Shown piece after piece: positions 14,557-20,849 of a stretch of 40,900 nt of DNA; within the stretch, counting starts at the first letter, position 1, and each line of letters opens with the position of its first letter. The stretch covers positions 1-40,900 of the forward strand of contig NZ_AAXY01000030.1 of NCBI RefSeq assembly GCF_000169375.1, given 5' to 3'. The stretch comes from Marinobacter sp. ELB17 (GTDB taxonomy: Bacteria; Pseudomonadota; Gammaproteobacteria; Pseudomonadales; Oleiphilaceae). The position numbers were made by a program, and so were the translations under genes. A model generated the notes under the pieces. The model saw nothing but the letters and a program-made list of their open reading frames with translations, did not search any database and was not told where the DNA came from.

Positions 14557-14754
14557 ATGATGCGTGTAGTCGAGATAGATCGACCCCACTGTAGCAAATG
14601 CGATACGGATCGGACGATAGGCCAACTGAACGGCTACGATCCACTTGCACCTGTTGGTCAACGCTACCGGAATGCGTACTGCCGGAAGCTGACTGGCTGC
14701 AAAAGCCCACAAGCATCGGGTTTACTGGCCGACCTTGTTAAACATCTTAGATAG
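14557..14754 (+). CDS. Small cysteine-rich protein (family 8, diverged copy)
   Basis: 65 residues from the first of two ATGs. CSKCD, NGYDPLAPVGQRYRNAYCRKL and LADLVKH align along the whole length with 2490-2699. The beginning differs, and a frame also opens at the ATG of the site (14503), which would add 18 residues. Oldest-looking member of the family. Confidence 0.65.
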   Translation: MMRVVEIDRPHCSKCDTDRTIGQLNGYDPLAPVGQRYRNAYCRKLTGCKSPQASGLLADLVKHLR

Positions 14755-14765
14755 TTGGAAACCGG
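14755..14765 (+). repeat. Cassette site TTGGAAACCGG
   Basis: Directly between TAG and ATG, with no spare bases on either side. Same sequence at 21060 behind another family 8 gene. Confidence 0.9.
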
Positions 14766-14969
14766 ATGAGTAGACATCAAGATCAAAACGACCCACTTAA
14801 TGGCCCTCAATATCAAACTGGCAAGCCCTGCGTTGAGCCTGGCTGTGATCGGCCAGCGGGAACGCATTGGTCGCCGCATTGGTGCCAACAATGCAATTCC
14901 GAACGAATAAGCCGGATTGGCTCGTTTTTGGAACAGGAAGTGGCCAAAGTGCAGAGCCAAAAAAAGTAA
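14766..14969 (+). CDS. Small zinc-finger protein
   Basis: 67 residues with CVEPGC at about 22-27 and WCQQC at about 39-43, a four-cysteine zinc site with histidines between. The start codon touches the site, so the GGAA of the site itself is the only ribosome-binding sequence. The nine-codon ORFs at 2148 and 18727 resemble its beginning. Confidence 0.65.
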   Translation: MSRHQDQNDPLNGPQYQTGKPCVEPGCDRPAGTHWSPHWCQQCNSERISRIGSFLEQEVAKVQSQKK

Positions 14970-14972
14970 CAA

Positions 14973-14983
14973 TGGGAATTCGT
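14973..14983 (+). repeat. Cassette site TGGGAATTCGT
   Basis: Three bases after TAA. Confidence 0.85.
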
Positions 14984-15032
14984 CGTTCCGACCCACCGCA
15001 TCGAGATTCATTAGCCAGGAGATTCGCTAAGC

Positions 15033-15308
15033 GTGAGCAAGACACAATCCAGCTTCTACCGGCGGCTTTACGTTGCCTATCTCATTGACACTGGCGTGAG
15101 CACTGTTCCGGCGATCATGCGGGTCACAGGCATGCCCAGGCGCACTGCGCAGGGCACGATCGCTGCGCTGGGCGAAATCGGGGTTGTGTGTGAGTTCATT
15201 GGCGCGACAAAGACCGGAAATTACAAGATTAACGATTGGGGTCCGATCAAAGAAGAGTGGATTCGAAATCACTTGCAGCACCTCTGTGATGTGCTACAAT
15301 ACCCTTAA
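15033..15308 (+). CDS. Winged helix-turn-helix protein (family 11, second copy)
   Basis: 91 residues from GTG, with the same recognition-helix and wing blocks as 12579-12854 and about eight changes. Many silent differences show that this duplication is older than those of families 3, 4, 7 and 10. Confidence 0.75.
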   Translation: MSKTQSSFYRRLYVAYLIDTGVSTVPAIMRVTGMPRRTAQGTIAALGEIGVVCEFIGATKTGNYKINDWGPIKEEWIRNHLQHLCDVLQYP

Positions 15309-15316
15309 ATTCATTA

Positions 15317-15327
15317 TTGGAATTCGG
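15317..15327 (+). repeat. Cassette site TTGGAATTCGG
   Basis: Eight bases after TAA. Confidence 0.85.
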
Positions 15328-15337
15328 AGTAATCATT

Positions 15338-15574
15338 ATGAATACAGACAAGCAGGCGATCAATTTCTGTATCAACCACCTCATCGGGGCCCTGGTCGCT
15401 GCAATCGCTTTCATATTCACCGCAGATTGGGTTGGGCTTAGAGCCCCGGAGGGTCCAACTGCGCTATCCATCATTCTTGTTGCAACAGGAGTGGTAGTCG
15501 CTGGGGTGGTAATTTATCGCGGAGTAACGGTCTCAAAAAAGATCGCCAGATGCTCGCCCAAACACTCTCAGTAA
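15338..15574 (+). CDS. Small two-helix membrane protein (family 1, diverged copy)
   Basis: 78 residues. Helices at about 13-31 and 43-63 and the SKKIAR tail align with 20-250 and 16437-16667. CGGAG precedes the start by ten bases. Function unknown. Confidence 0.7.
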   Translation: MNTDKQAINFCINHLIGALVAAIAFIFTADWVGLRAPEGPTALSIILVATGVVVAGVVIYRGVTVSKKIARCSPKHSQ

Positions 15575-15576
15575 TA

Positions 15577-15587
15577 TTGGAAACAAC
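15577..15587 (+). repeat. Degenerate cassette site TTGGAAACAAC
   Basis: Left half normal, CGG half lost. Confidence 0.5.
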
Positions 15588-15590
15588 ACA

Positions 15591-15903
15591 ATGAAGATGG
15601 CAACACAACCGGTGTTTGATGGCCCACCCAAGTGCCAACTACGAATATCTGGCGCGTGAGCAACTGAAACTGGGCATTGACTGGAGCTTGGAGTCGATTG
15701 CAGCAGCAGTTCCAGTGGGCATAGAGGATCAGATCGACCGCTTAGAATCGGACGATGAACTTGATGATGGCGCGCGGTGGCGGGGACTCGAAGTGAGTGG
15801 TGCGCCTATGGCATGGTTGCCTAAAGGACTGGTGCTTATCACGATGAGAAAGCGCGACGATGGCGAGATCAAAACCAAAGCATGCTTTATACAAGTTCAA
15901 TAA
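15591..15903 (+). pseudogene. Small acidic protein (family 13), frameshifted at its start
   Basis: ATGs at 15591 and 15597 begin a frame matching MATQPVFD of the 21081 gene. Four extra bases in GATGGCCCACCCAAG (about 15618-15632) shift it out of frame. The remaining frame is open from TTG or ATG at 15616-15619 (94 codons) and could still give most of the protein. This copy has a longer C-terminus (TMRKRDDGEIKTKACFIQVQ) than the other one. Confidence 0.6.
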
Positions 15904-15914
15904 TGGGAGTTCAG
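15904..15914 (+). repeat. Cassette site TGGGAGTTCAG
   Basis: Abuts TAA at 15901-15903. Confidence 0.75.
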
Positions 15915-15920
15915 TTAGTG

Positions 15921-16130
15921 ATGAGCGATAGTAGAAATAAAGGTCTGTATGGCAAGTATCACGTTGAACGTAACGACGGCAAGCCGCTAAATGACGGCTG
16001 TATTGTGCTGGAGTGGGGAGACGCCAATGCACGAAAAGGGATTGAAGCCTTTGCTCGGGCTGTGCGTGAAGATGGGTACGGATCTCTCGCCGATGATCTG
16101 GGAAAGAAGCTGGCCACATACACCAGATGA
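15921..16130 (+). CDS. Small conserved protein of a widespread family
   Basis: 69 residues. GKYHVERNDGKPLNDGCIVLEW followed by a helical alanine-rich half resembles a small hypothetical family seen in many bacteria, whose members read K-Y-x-V-x-R-x-D-G and D-C-x-Y-F-V-L-D. No function is established that I can name. Single copy here. Confidence 0.65.
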   Translation: MSDSRNKGLYGKYHVERNDGKPLNDGCIVLEWGDANARKGIEAFARAVREDGYGSLADDLGKKLATYTR

Positions 16131-16136
16131 ACAATA

Positions 16137-16147
16137 TGGGAGAACGG
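16137..16147 (+). repeat. Cassette site TGGGAGAACGG
   Basis: Six bases after TGA. Confidence 0.85.
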
Positions 16148-16148
16148 A

Positions 16149-16382
16149 ATGATGATTGGTGAAATGAATAATCTGCTTCAACCACAATTTCTCGTTACAA
16201 CAGTGATCAGCGTTCTTGTACTTCTTTACTCCTTAGTTGCAAGGCGCCAATCAGTGCAAGAGCGCAACAGGGTTAAGGCATTGGCACTAGTGACGCGCCA
16301 GTGGGAGGGTGAGAATTACTCTCCAGAGCGGATCGCGTGGCTAGACAGGCACGCTGGACGACCGTCTGTAATGGATGACTAG
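16149..16382 (+). CDS. Small single-helix membrane protein
   Basis: 77 residues with one hydrophobic segment (about 13-31) and a charged, probably cytoplasmic C-terminal half. Two tandem ATGs (16149, 16152) directly behind the site. Single copy. Confidence 0.6.
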   Translation: MMIGEMNNLLQPQFLVTTVISVLVLLYSLVARRQSVQERNRVKALALVTRQWEGENYSPERIAWLDRHAGRPSVMDD

Positions 16383-16412
16383 ATTCTGTACGAAAAGCAC
16401 TAAATGAGAGTA

Positions 16413-16423
16413 TGGGAACTCGA
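16413..16423 (+). repeat. Cassette site TGGGAACTCGA
   Basis: Right half (ACTCGAATAGG) equals the first bases of the window. Confidence 0.85.
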
Positions 16424-16436
16424 ATAGGTGATCGAA

Positions 16437-16667
16437 ATGAGAGCAGATGATAAAGCAATAAGGACCCTGTCGGCCCACATGCGGACTGCATTAGCCATTT
16501 CTGTGGCAGGTACTGTACTTGCTGCACTTTTGGGGCTGACCAACTCCGAGGGGCCAACAGTGATTTCCTTATTAATCCTCTCGGGGGCAATCACCGCAAC
16601 TGGAATCGTTATTTTCCGAGGTATTGCCAGATCAAAGAAAATTGCGAGAGGCGAGCGGCGAATCTGA
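16437..16667 (+). CDS. Small two-helix membrane protein (family 1, second copy)
   Basis: 76 residues, two substitutions from 20-250. First gene of a three-cassette block (16413-17204) repeated from the start of the window. Confidence 0.7.
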   Translation: MRADDKAIRTLSAHMRTALAISVAGTVLAALLGLTNSEGPTVISLLILSGAITATGIVIFRGIARSKKIARGERRI

Positions 16668-16679
16668 CCCTTAACACCA

Positions 16680-16690
16680 TGGGAAACTGA
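16680..16690 (+). repeat. Cassette site TGGGAAACTGA
   Basis: Twin of 263. Confidence 0.65.
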
Positions 16691-16698
16691 GGTTTGTA

Positions 16699-16888
16699 AT
16701 GACTAATAACACCCAAAAGATTAGAGGGCCGGGTGTACGACGAAGTTCATATTAAACTGGGCTACCCAGCGGCAAATGATCGAGATCGAATACTGGTTCG
16801 TCCGTGGCGAGGCTTTAAATCCCAGAATATCGAACACAAACACTTCGGACCTGGCGAAAAAGCCGTATATGCGATCCGGGTCAACTAA
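16699..16888 (+). pseudogene. 5'-truncated ASCH-domain gene, second copy
   Basis: Same ACCC-AAAAGATTAG fusion as at 282, so the fusion arose once and was then duplicated. Unlike the first copy it keeps the full GAAAAAGCC run, and in its ASCH part it matches the intact gene at 10197. Confidence 0.75.
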
Positions 16889-16899
16889 TGGGAGATCGT
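16889..16899 (+). repeat. Cassette site TGGGAGATCGT
   Basis: Abuts TAA. Confidence 0.7.
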
Positions 16900-16948
16900 A
16901 CAACGTGCCAATAATCGGATATCTAATAGTTAAATCGAGGGCGATGCC

Positions 16949-17176
16949 ATGAGCTACGAAACCCAATATGCAGCACGAATGATGATGAAAGGGCAGCATG
17001 CTGAGGAATCCCCGGCTGCCAATGAACGGAGACGACTGGAAAATATTGCGCTGGATCTGGCCGAGGCTGACGTAAAAAGTGCCTTCTCATCCGGCATAAC
17101 CCCTCATAACGCGAAAGAGATCTTAACGTATCAACGCAACCGGATTGCCATCCGAAAATCAGAACTGGGGTTTTGA
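16949..17176 (+). CDS. Small soluble helical protein (family 3, third copy)
   Basis: Same 75 residues as 531-758. Followed by the family 5 paralogue rather than by family 4. Confidence 0.7.
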   Translation: MSYETQYAARMMMKGQHAEESPAANERRRLENIALDLAEADVKSAFSSGITPHNAKEILTYQRNRIAIRKSELGF

Positions 17177-17203
17177 CCCCTTTATTTTGGGGGAGAGCCA
17201 ACA

Positions 17204-17214
17204 TGGGAAAACGG
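17204..17214 (+). repeat. Cassette site TGGGAAAACGG
   Basis: NN is AA; the two other copies of the same left flank (786, 10794) have GC. Confidence 0.85.
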
Positions 17215-17232
17215 TTCCAAGAGGACGCAAGA

Positions 17233-17469
17233 ATGAGCTTTAAATCTGAATATCCGCTCGGGGCTGCTGACGTTGAGATTATAGATAAATCTCTGGAGTC
17301 ACGGGGGGCCTTTGAAAAACGCACTAGCTCTTGCGCCAGTACCCATTTGTTATTAACGCCCGAGCACCAGAGTGCGCTCAAGCAGGGCAAGTGCATAGCT
17401 GTTTATGACGGTGAATATGCGATATTCATTGCCAATTCGTGTGACAGCGATAACGACAAAAATATTTAA
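17233..17469 (+). CDS. Small acidic protein (family 5, second copy)
   Basis: 78 residues. LTPEH-x-x-ALKQGKCIAVYDGEY matches 1669-1896; the rest has diverged. AGAGGA lies before the ATG at 17233, and an in-frame ATG at 17203 belongs to the site. Confidence 0.65.
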   Translation: MSFKSEYPLGAADVEIIDKSLESRGAFEKRTSSCASTHLLLTPEHQSALKQGKCIAVYDGEYAIFIANSCDSDNDKNI

Positions 17470-17477
17470 TGGCTACA

Positions 17478-17488
17478 TTGGAAAATGG
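17478..17488 (+). repeat. Cassette site TTGGAAAATGG
   Basis: Eight bases after TAA; one mismatch in CGG. Confidence 0.7.
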
Positions 17489-17500
17489 AGAACTTTGGCT

Positions 17501-17947
17501 ATGAGTAGAAAGATGGGTTTTTGGAATTTTATTGCTATCGGATGCCTCGGAATTTTGGTTGGCATCGCGGTTTTTCATTTTGCCTGGTCAGCTCCCCAGG
17601 TCGAACGAAAAGGAAAAATGAGTGAGGTCGTTAATGCCGCTCACTCTGTTCAGTTGGCGGCAATCCAACATTACGCTCTAATGCCCGGCGCGAACGCATC
17701 CAACATTGACTTGGAGCAGAACTTTCCCGATAAGGGGGCCGCAAGCCGCCTCCTAGCGCTATCAACCGAAACGGGAATATACACCGATACTGGTTTTGTT
17801 AAAGGAACCTTCGGGAACGCGCTCGCTCTATCCAACTTCGTGCTGATGGGGAATAGTAACCCTCAATTTTTAACGGTTACCGAGATGAAAAGTGTAATTA
17901 CTCAGCGACGCAACAATTTGATGAATTCGGTGCCGCTTTGGCCCTGA
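17501..17947 (+). CDS. Membrane-anchored protein (family 12, second copy)
   Basis: 148 residues. N-terminal anchor (about 9-28), outside domain with HSVQLAAIQHYALMPGA and the shared end NSVPLWP. Clear full-length paralogue of 12884-13339, but diverged throughout. Confidence 0.7.
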   Translation: MSRKMGFWNFIAIGCLGILVGIAVFHFAWSAPQVERKGKMSEVVNAAHSVQLAAIQHYALMPGANASNIDLEQNFPDKGAASRLLALSTETGIYTDTGFVKGTFGNALALSNFVLMGNSNPQFLTVTEMKSVITQRRNNLMNSVPLWP

Positions 17948-18112
17948 GTGTGCCAGGAAAATTCCGCCTGGCAACAATACGCACCGAGATTCTATTTCGA
18001 CGGCCCCCTATCATGAACTCAGCTACCTAGTGGCCGTTCCGGGTAAAACGTCGAAGTTGGGCGGGAGGCTTTTCTGGTGTTCGAATTCAAATCTAAACTC
18101 ACAAAATAATTA
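17948..18112 (+). other. Intergenic stretch
   Basis: No gene seen. CCAGG-AAAATTCCG-CCTGG (17955-17973), just after the family 12 stop, could form a hairpin, without a T-run. No cassette site until 18113. Confidence 0.3.
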
Positions 18113-18123
18113 TGGGACACCAG
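18113..18123 (+). repeat. Degenerate cassette site TGGGACACCAG
   Basis: Left half intact, right half altered. Confidence 0.5.
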
Positions 18124-18127
18124 AGAG

Positions 18128-18613
18128 ATGACCGATAATGCTAAACAAGCCTTCCTTAAAAAGAAGACGCTATTAGATAACTCCCATCAGCAAAATGATT
18201 GGCGTAATAGCAAATTAAAAGTTGTATTGATCGGTTTTGCGGTCTTTATATTAATGTGGATTGGCATGATCAATGAACTGCTAGTGAAAGCATCTATAGA
18301 TCGCTCCCGTGCTTTCCTAAGTCTGCAAGAAGACTTGACTGAAGCCTGCGCCATAAGAAAACCTTGTGGTTGGATGGTATTGGATGTCGTTCGTGAGGGA
18401 ATGTTTGCTTCCCTTGCCGACATTGAGACGCTTCGCTTAGGTGACGACTACAACATCGTAGTGTCAGAAGATGGGGTGAGTGTCACTGCAATGCCCAAAG
18501 GATTTTTCTGGGGCTATGCTCCAAGCGACAAAAATGTTGATAGGGCGTATGAGGTAGCGGCTATGTCGAGCGACGATTTCAATACTGCCCCAGCAATCTT
18601 CACTCACTATTAG
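18128..18613 (+). CDS. Single-helix membrane protein
   Basis: 161 residues, the largest protein of the array. A basic N-terminal region of about 30 residues precedes a hydrophobic segment (about 31-52) and a soluble outside domain with two cysteines (CAIRKPC, about 75-81) that could form a disulfide. Single copy, function unknown. Confidence 0.65.
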   Translation: MTDNAKQAFLKKKTLLDNSHQQNDWRNSKLKVVLIGFAVFILMWIGMINELLVKASIDRSRAFLSLQEDLTEACAIRKPCGWMVLDVVREGMFASLADIETLRLGDDYNIVVSEDGVSVTAMPKGFFWGYAPSDKNVDRAYEVAAMSSDDFNTAPAIFTHY

Positions 18614-18616
18614 TAA

Positions 18617-18712
18617 TTGCAATCGGACGCAACGATCCAGAACGCTTTCGTGCCGTCGATCAGTTTCTGAATGAACTAACCGAAAAATATGAAGCCATTG
18701 TGAATGGCTGAA
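18617..18712 (+). pseudogene. Start-less C-terminal gene remnant behind a weak site
   Basis: TTGCAATCGG resembles a short site. From there a frame encodes IGRNDPERFRAVDQFL and continues to NG and TGA at 18710-18712, about 30 codons without a start codon. It looks like the tail of a helical protein gene that lost its front. Confidence 0.4.
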
Positions 18713-18715
18713 TCA

Positions 18716-18726
18716 TGGGAACCCGG
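18716..18726 (+). repeat. Cassette site TGGGAACCCGG
   Basis: Right flank identical to 2147 onward. Confidence 0.85.
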
Positions 18727-18756
18727 ATGAGTGAACACCAAGATCAAAGCGACTAA
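18727..18756 (+). CDS. Nine-codon remnant cassette ORF, second copy
   Basis: MSEHQDQSD as at 2148, again touching CGG and followed by the family 7 gene. Confidence 0.35.
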   Translation: MSEHQDQSD

Positions 18757-18766
18757 AGTAACTACA

Positions 18767-18777
18767 GTGGAAACCGC
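18767..18777 (+). repeat. Cassette site GTGGAAACCGC
   Basis: Twin of 2188. Confidence 0.65.
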
Positions 18778-18779
18778 CA

Positions 18780-19052
18780 ATGATTGAATTAAAGATATTA
18801 GCGCTTGCCATAGCCTGTTTGCTGATGGTTTCACAGTTGCTGGGCAAGAAGAACCGTCCAGTTGCCTTGGCGGGAAATACTTTGTTCTGGATAGGTGGAG
18901 TCACTGCTGTTATCCAGCTTCCAGATCCCTCCAGTACCGTTGCCATCAACGTTTCATTAGGGTTAGTGGTGGTTGGCCTGGCCTTGGGAATCTGCTGGGC
19001 GGGCCTGAACCTATGGTCGCCTTTCAAATCCGGTAGCCAGCAACGCAACTGA
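18780..19052 (+). CDS. Small multi-helix membrane protein (family 7, second copy)
   Basis: 90 residues, three substitutions from 2201-2473. Copies share everything from CGGATGAG through GAACGTGGGA, and have different neighbours on both sides. Confidence 0.7.
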   Translation: MIELKILALAIACLLMVSQLLGKKNRPVALAGNTLFWIGGVTAVIQLPDPSSTVAINVSLGLVVVGLALGICWAGLNLWSPFKSGSQQRN

Positions 19053-19055
19053 ACG

Positions 19056-19066
19056 TGGGAATGCGG
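19056..19066 (+). repeat. Cassette site TGGGAATGCGG
   Basis: Left half equals 2477; right half leads to another gene. Confidence 0.85.
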
Positions 19067-19069
19067 ACT

Positions 19070-19219
19070 ATGGATGCTGAAGTACAGATTGCGCAGGACA
19101 CTCACGGTTTTTATTTTATCCGGATTGAAGATGCCGAGGGTGTAAAAGAGGTTCGGCTGACTCCGGAAGAGTTCGCGAAAGCGATCACTGGCAAGTTGGC
19201 CAAGGCAACAACAAACTGA
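19070..19219 (+). CDS. 49-residue hypothetical protein
   Basis: Starts MDAEVQIAQDTHGFYFIRIED and ends in a helical KAITGKLAKATTN. Placed exactly between two sites (ATG three bases after the first, the next site three bases after the stop). Strand-then-helix pattern; not recognised. Confidence 0.6.
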   Translation: MDAEVQIAQDTHGFYFIRIEDAEGVKEVRLTPEEFAKAITGKLAKATTN

Positions 19220-19222
19220 ACA

Positions 19223-19233
19223 TTGGAAATCGG
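19223..19233 (+). repeat. Cassette site TTGGAAATCGG
   Basis: Three bases after TGA. Confidence 0.85.
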
Positions 19234-19245
19234 AGCACAGCGCCA

Positions 19246-19578
19246 ATGAGTTCAGAACAAATAGTCGAAATTTCACACAAGCTGTACACATGTCGAAAAC
19301 AAGCGATTTTTTTGAAAGGAGAGGACGGGTTCAGGCAAGAAGTGGAGAAGTGGGAGCCCACTTTTAAGGCGGCGATGGCGAAACTTGATTGCGATATTCT
19401 GCCTGCTCTGTCGGGATTGCTGGAAGCAGCGAAAGGAAAGCCTGATGAGGGGCTGCTTATGCATGTTCTCTGCGCCGTTGGGTGTGAGTTGGCCGAGCCT
19501 TCTTTAGACCGATCAAAAACCTATGTCTTGGCGGTCGATGATGAGGAACGTCAAGAGCCTGGCCCTTCGCCGGGCTGA
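19246..19578 (+). CDS. Hypothetical helical protein
   Basis: 110 residues, mostly helical, with four cysteines spread over the length and a proline-rich end. CGGAG lies about ten bases before the ATG. Single copy. Confidence 0.65.
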   Translation: MSSEQIVEISHKLYTCRKQAIFLKGEDGFRQEVEKWEPTFKAAMAKLDCDILPALSGLLEAAKGKPDEGLLMHVLCAVGCELAEPSLDRSKTYVLAVDDEERQEPGPSPG

Positions 19579-19581
19579 AAA

Positions 19582-19592
19582 TTGGAATTCGG
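19582..19592 (+). repeat. Cassette site TTGGAATTCGG
   Basis: Right half (CGGAGAGTTG) equals that of 786; NN is TT versus GC. Confidence 0.9.
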
Positions 19593-19602
19593 AGAGTTGT
19601 AT

Positions 19603-19842
19603 ATGAAGAAGCGTAAATTTTATCCACGCCAGGTAGCCAAAAGCTTGACTGGCAAAAGTCCAGAATCACTCACATTCGGTGAGCGTGCCGCGCTCCGTTT
19701 TTTTAAGATGAAAGGTCGCAAGATGGGCGTCGGAATCCAGATCGCACAAACCGAACTCGCTGATTTAAAAAGTTCTGGCCCTGAAGAATCGGCGGCGATT
19801 CTCGACAACGCGAATTCGCGAATTTTGATGACCATTCGGTGA
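19603..19842 (+). CDS. Small basic protein (family 4, second copy)
   Basis: 79 residues, E for K at one position relative to 807-1046. Here it is followed by family 10 instead of the 1069 gene. Confidence 0.75.
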   Translation: MKKRKFYPRQVAKSLTGKSPESLTFGERAALRFFKMKGRKMGVGIQIAQTELADLKSSGPEESAAILDNANSRILMTIR

Positions 19843-19852
19843 TGGGAATCGG
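19843..19852 (+). repeat. Cassette site TGGGAATCGG (one base short)
   Basis: Abuts TGA. The right flank is shared with 11774 from AATCGG; the single-base spacer changes the frame of the downstream leader. Confidence 0.75.
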
Positions 19853-19960
19853 TATCGAGCCAATAATTACGTCGTTGTAAGACTTGCAGGTTTTGAAAGT
19901 CGTGTGACGATTTAATGCAAAATCAACTGATAAATAGTTGCGTGAAAAACGGAGAAGTGG

Positions 19961-20215
19961 ATGTCGATAAATTTCAAAACCACCCTGTTGCTTATATTGA
20001 CCCCATTCTTGATCTTTTGGGGCTGGCAAGTTGGTATTGGTTTAGCGGGCTTGCTGTTTGGCTCTGGGACTGAATTATTCATCGTGGCGCCGTCTCACTT
20101 CGGTTGGTATATCGCTGCGCTTATTCTGGTCAGCCTCAAGCTGATCGCAATTACTGCGAACTCAGCACGGCTCTGGGTGTTCAACTGGATCAGCGATGAC
20201 CAGGCAAATAATTAG
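19961..20215 (+). CDS. Small two-helix membrane protein (family 10, second copy)
   Basis: Same 84 residues as 11893-12147, with the same 108-base leader. Different upstream and downstream genes. Confidence 0.7.
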   Translation: MSINFKTTLLLILTPFLIFWGWQVGIGLAGLLFGSGTELFIVAPSHFGWYIAALILVSLKLIAITANSARLWVFNWISDDQANN

Positions 20216-20217
20216 GA

Positions 20218-20228
20218 TTGGAAATCGG
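20218..20228 (+). repeat. Cassette site TTGGAAATCGG
   Basis: Two bases after TAG; identical to 12150. Confidence 0.85.
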
Positions 20229-20230
20229 CC

Positions 20231-20428
20231 ATGAAACAAAAGACTGAGAGCCCAAATGAAGATCTGCCGGCCGATGAAGGGCATCAGGCCTTCCGGGGCA
20301 GAAAGACACCGGATGATAACCCGTACCAGGAAGACGACTGGCGTCATAGTGAATGGCAGTTCGGTTGGGACTGTGATGAGCAGTCAAATCCTGACTTGTT
20401 TGACTGGCCAACTGGCAAATTCAAGTAA
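20231..20428 (+). CDS. Rmf/CrpP-like small protein
   Basis: 65 residues. EGHQAFRGR, DNPY and W-x-x-x-x-W-x-x-GW (residues about 16-46) follow the pattern of the Rmf/CrpP fold (G-x-x-A, NPY, W, GW). Rmf is a ribosome-hibernation factor; CrpP-type relatives are often carried on mobile elements, and their activity is disputed. Family assignment is by pattern only. Confidence 0.6.
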   Translation: MKQKTESPNEDLPADEGHQAFRGRKTPDDNPYQEDDWRHSEWQFGWDCDEQSNPDLFDWPTGKFK

Positions 20429-20439
20429 TGGGAATACGG
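20429..20439 (+). repeat. Cassette site TGGGAATACGG
   Basis: Abuts TAA. Confidence 0.9.
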
Positions 20440-20446
20440 ACAAGTG

Positions 20447-20836
20447 ATGACAATTGAATCTTATAAAAACATACCTGACGAACAGCGCTATTCAGGTGAG
20501 TTTAGTGCGGCGACCATTGAGAGTCACCTGAAGCTATCGCGAACAGGGTTTTTGGTGCGCTTGTGGTCTGGAGTGAAGAAAAGCGCGGTTCGGCATATTG
20601 GTAGTTTTCTATGCGCATGTGCAGTTCTTTACGGTTTAGCGTCTGGATACGACGCTGGCTTAGAACAGATCCAGCCGTTGTTGCGCTTTCTTTTCGCGAT
20701 GTGGACGACCTCATTTATTTGTGCGAGTTTAGTTCGAGTGGTCGCATACCCGACACGAAGAAGCGCAAAAGAGGATTTATTGCTGATCAGGTCTACCTAT
20801 CTGGAACATGCCCCTGATCACCCGCTAAAAGCGTAA
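20447..20836 (+). CDS. Hypothetical membrane protein
   Basis: 129 residues. A soluble N-terminal part of about 45 residues is followed by two hydrophobic segments (about 51-68 and 82-102) and a charged tail. The ATG at 20447 is preferred over the GTG immediately before it. Single copy, unknown. Confidence 0.65.
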   Translation: MTIESYKNIPDEQRYSGEFSAATIESHLKLSRTGFLVRLWSGVKKSAVRHIGSFLCACAVLYGLASGYDAGLEQIQPLLRFLFAMWTTSFICASLVRVVAYPTRRSAKEDLLLIRSTYLEHAPDHPLKA

Positions 20837-20847
20837 TGGGAAAACGA
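20837..20847 (+). repeat. Cassette site TGGGAAAACGA
   Basis: Abuts TAA; right half equals 2477 and 4379. Confidence 0.9.
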
Positions 20848-20849
20848 CT

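Noticed and set aside
18040..18070. GTTGGGC as a possible integron core site
   Set aside because: No matching partner end or hairpin nearby.
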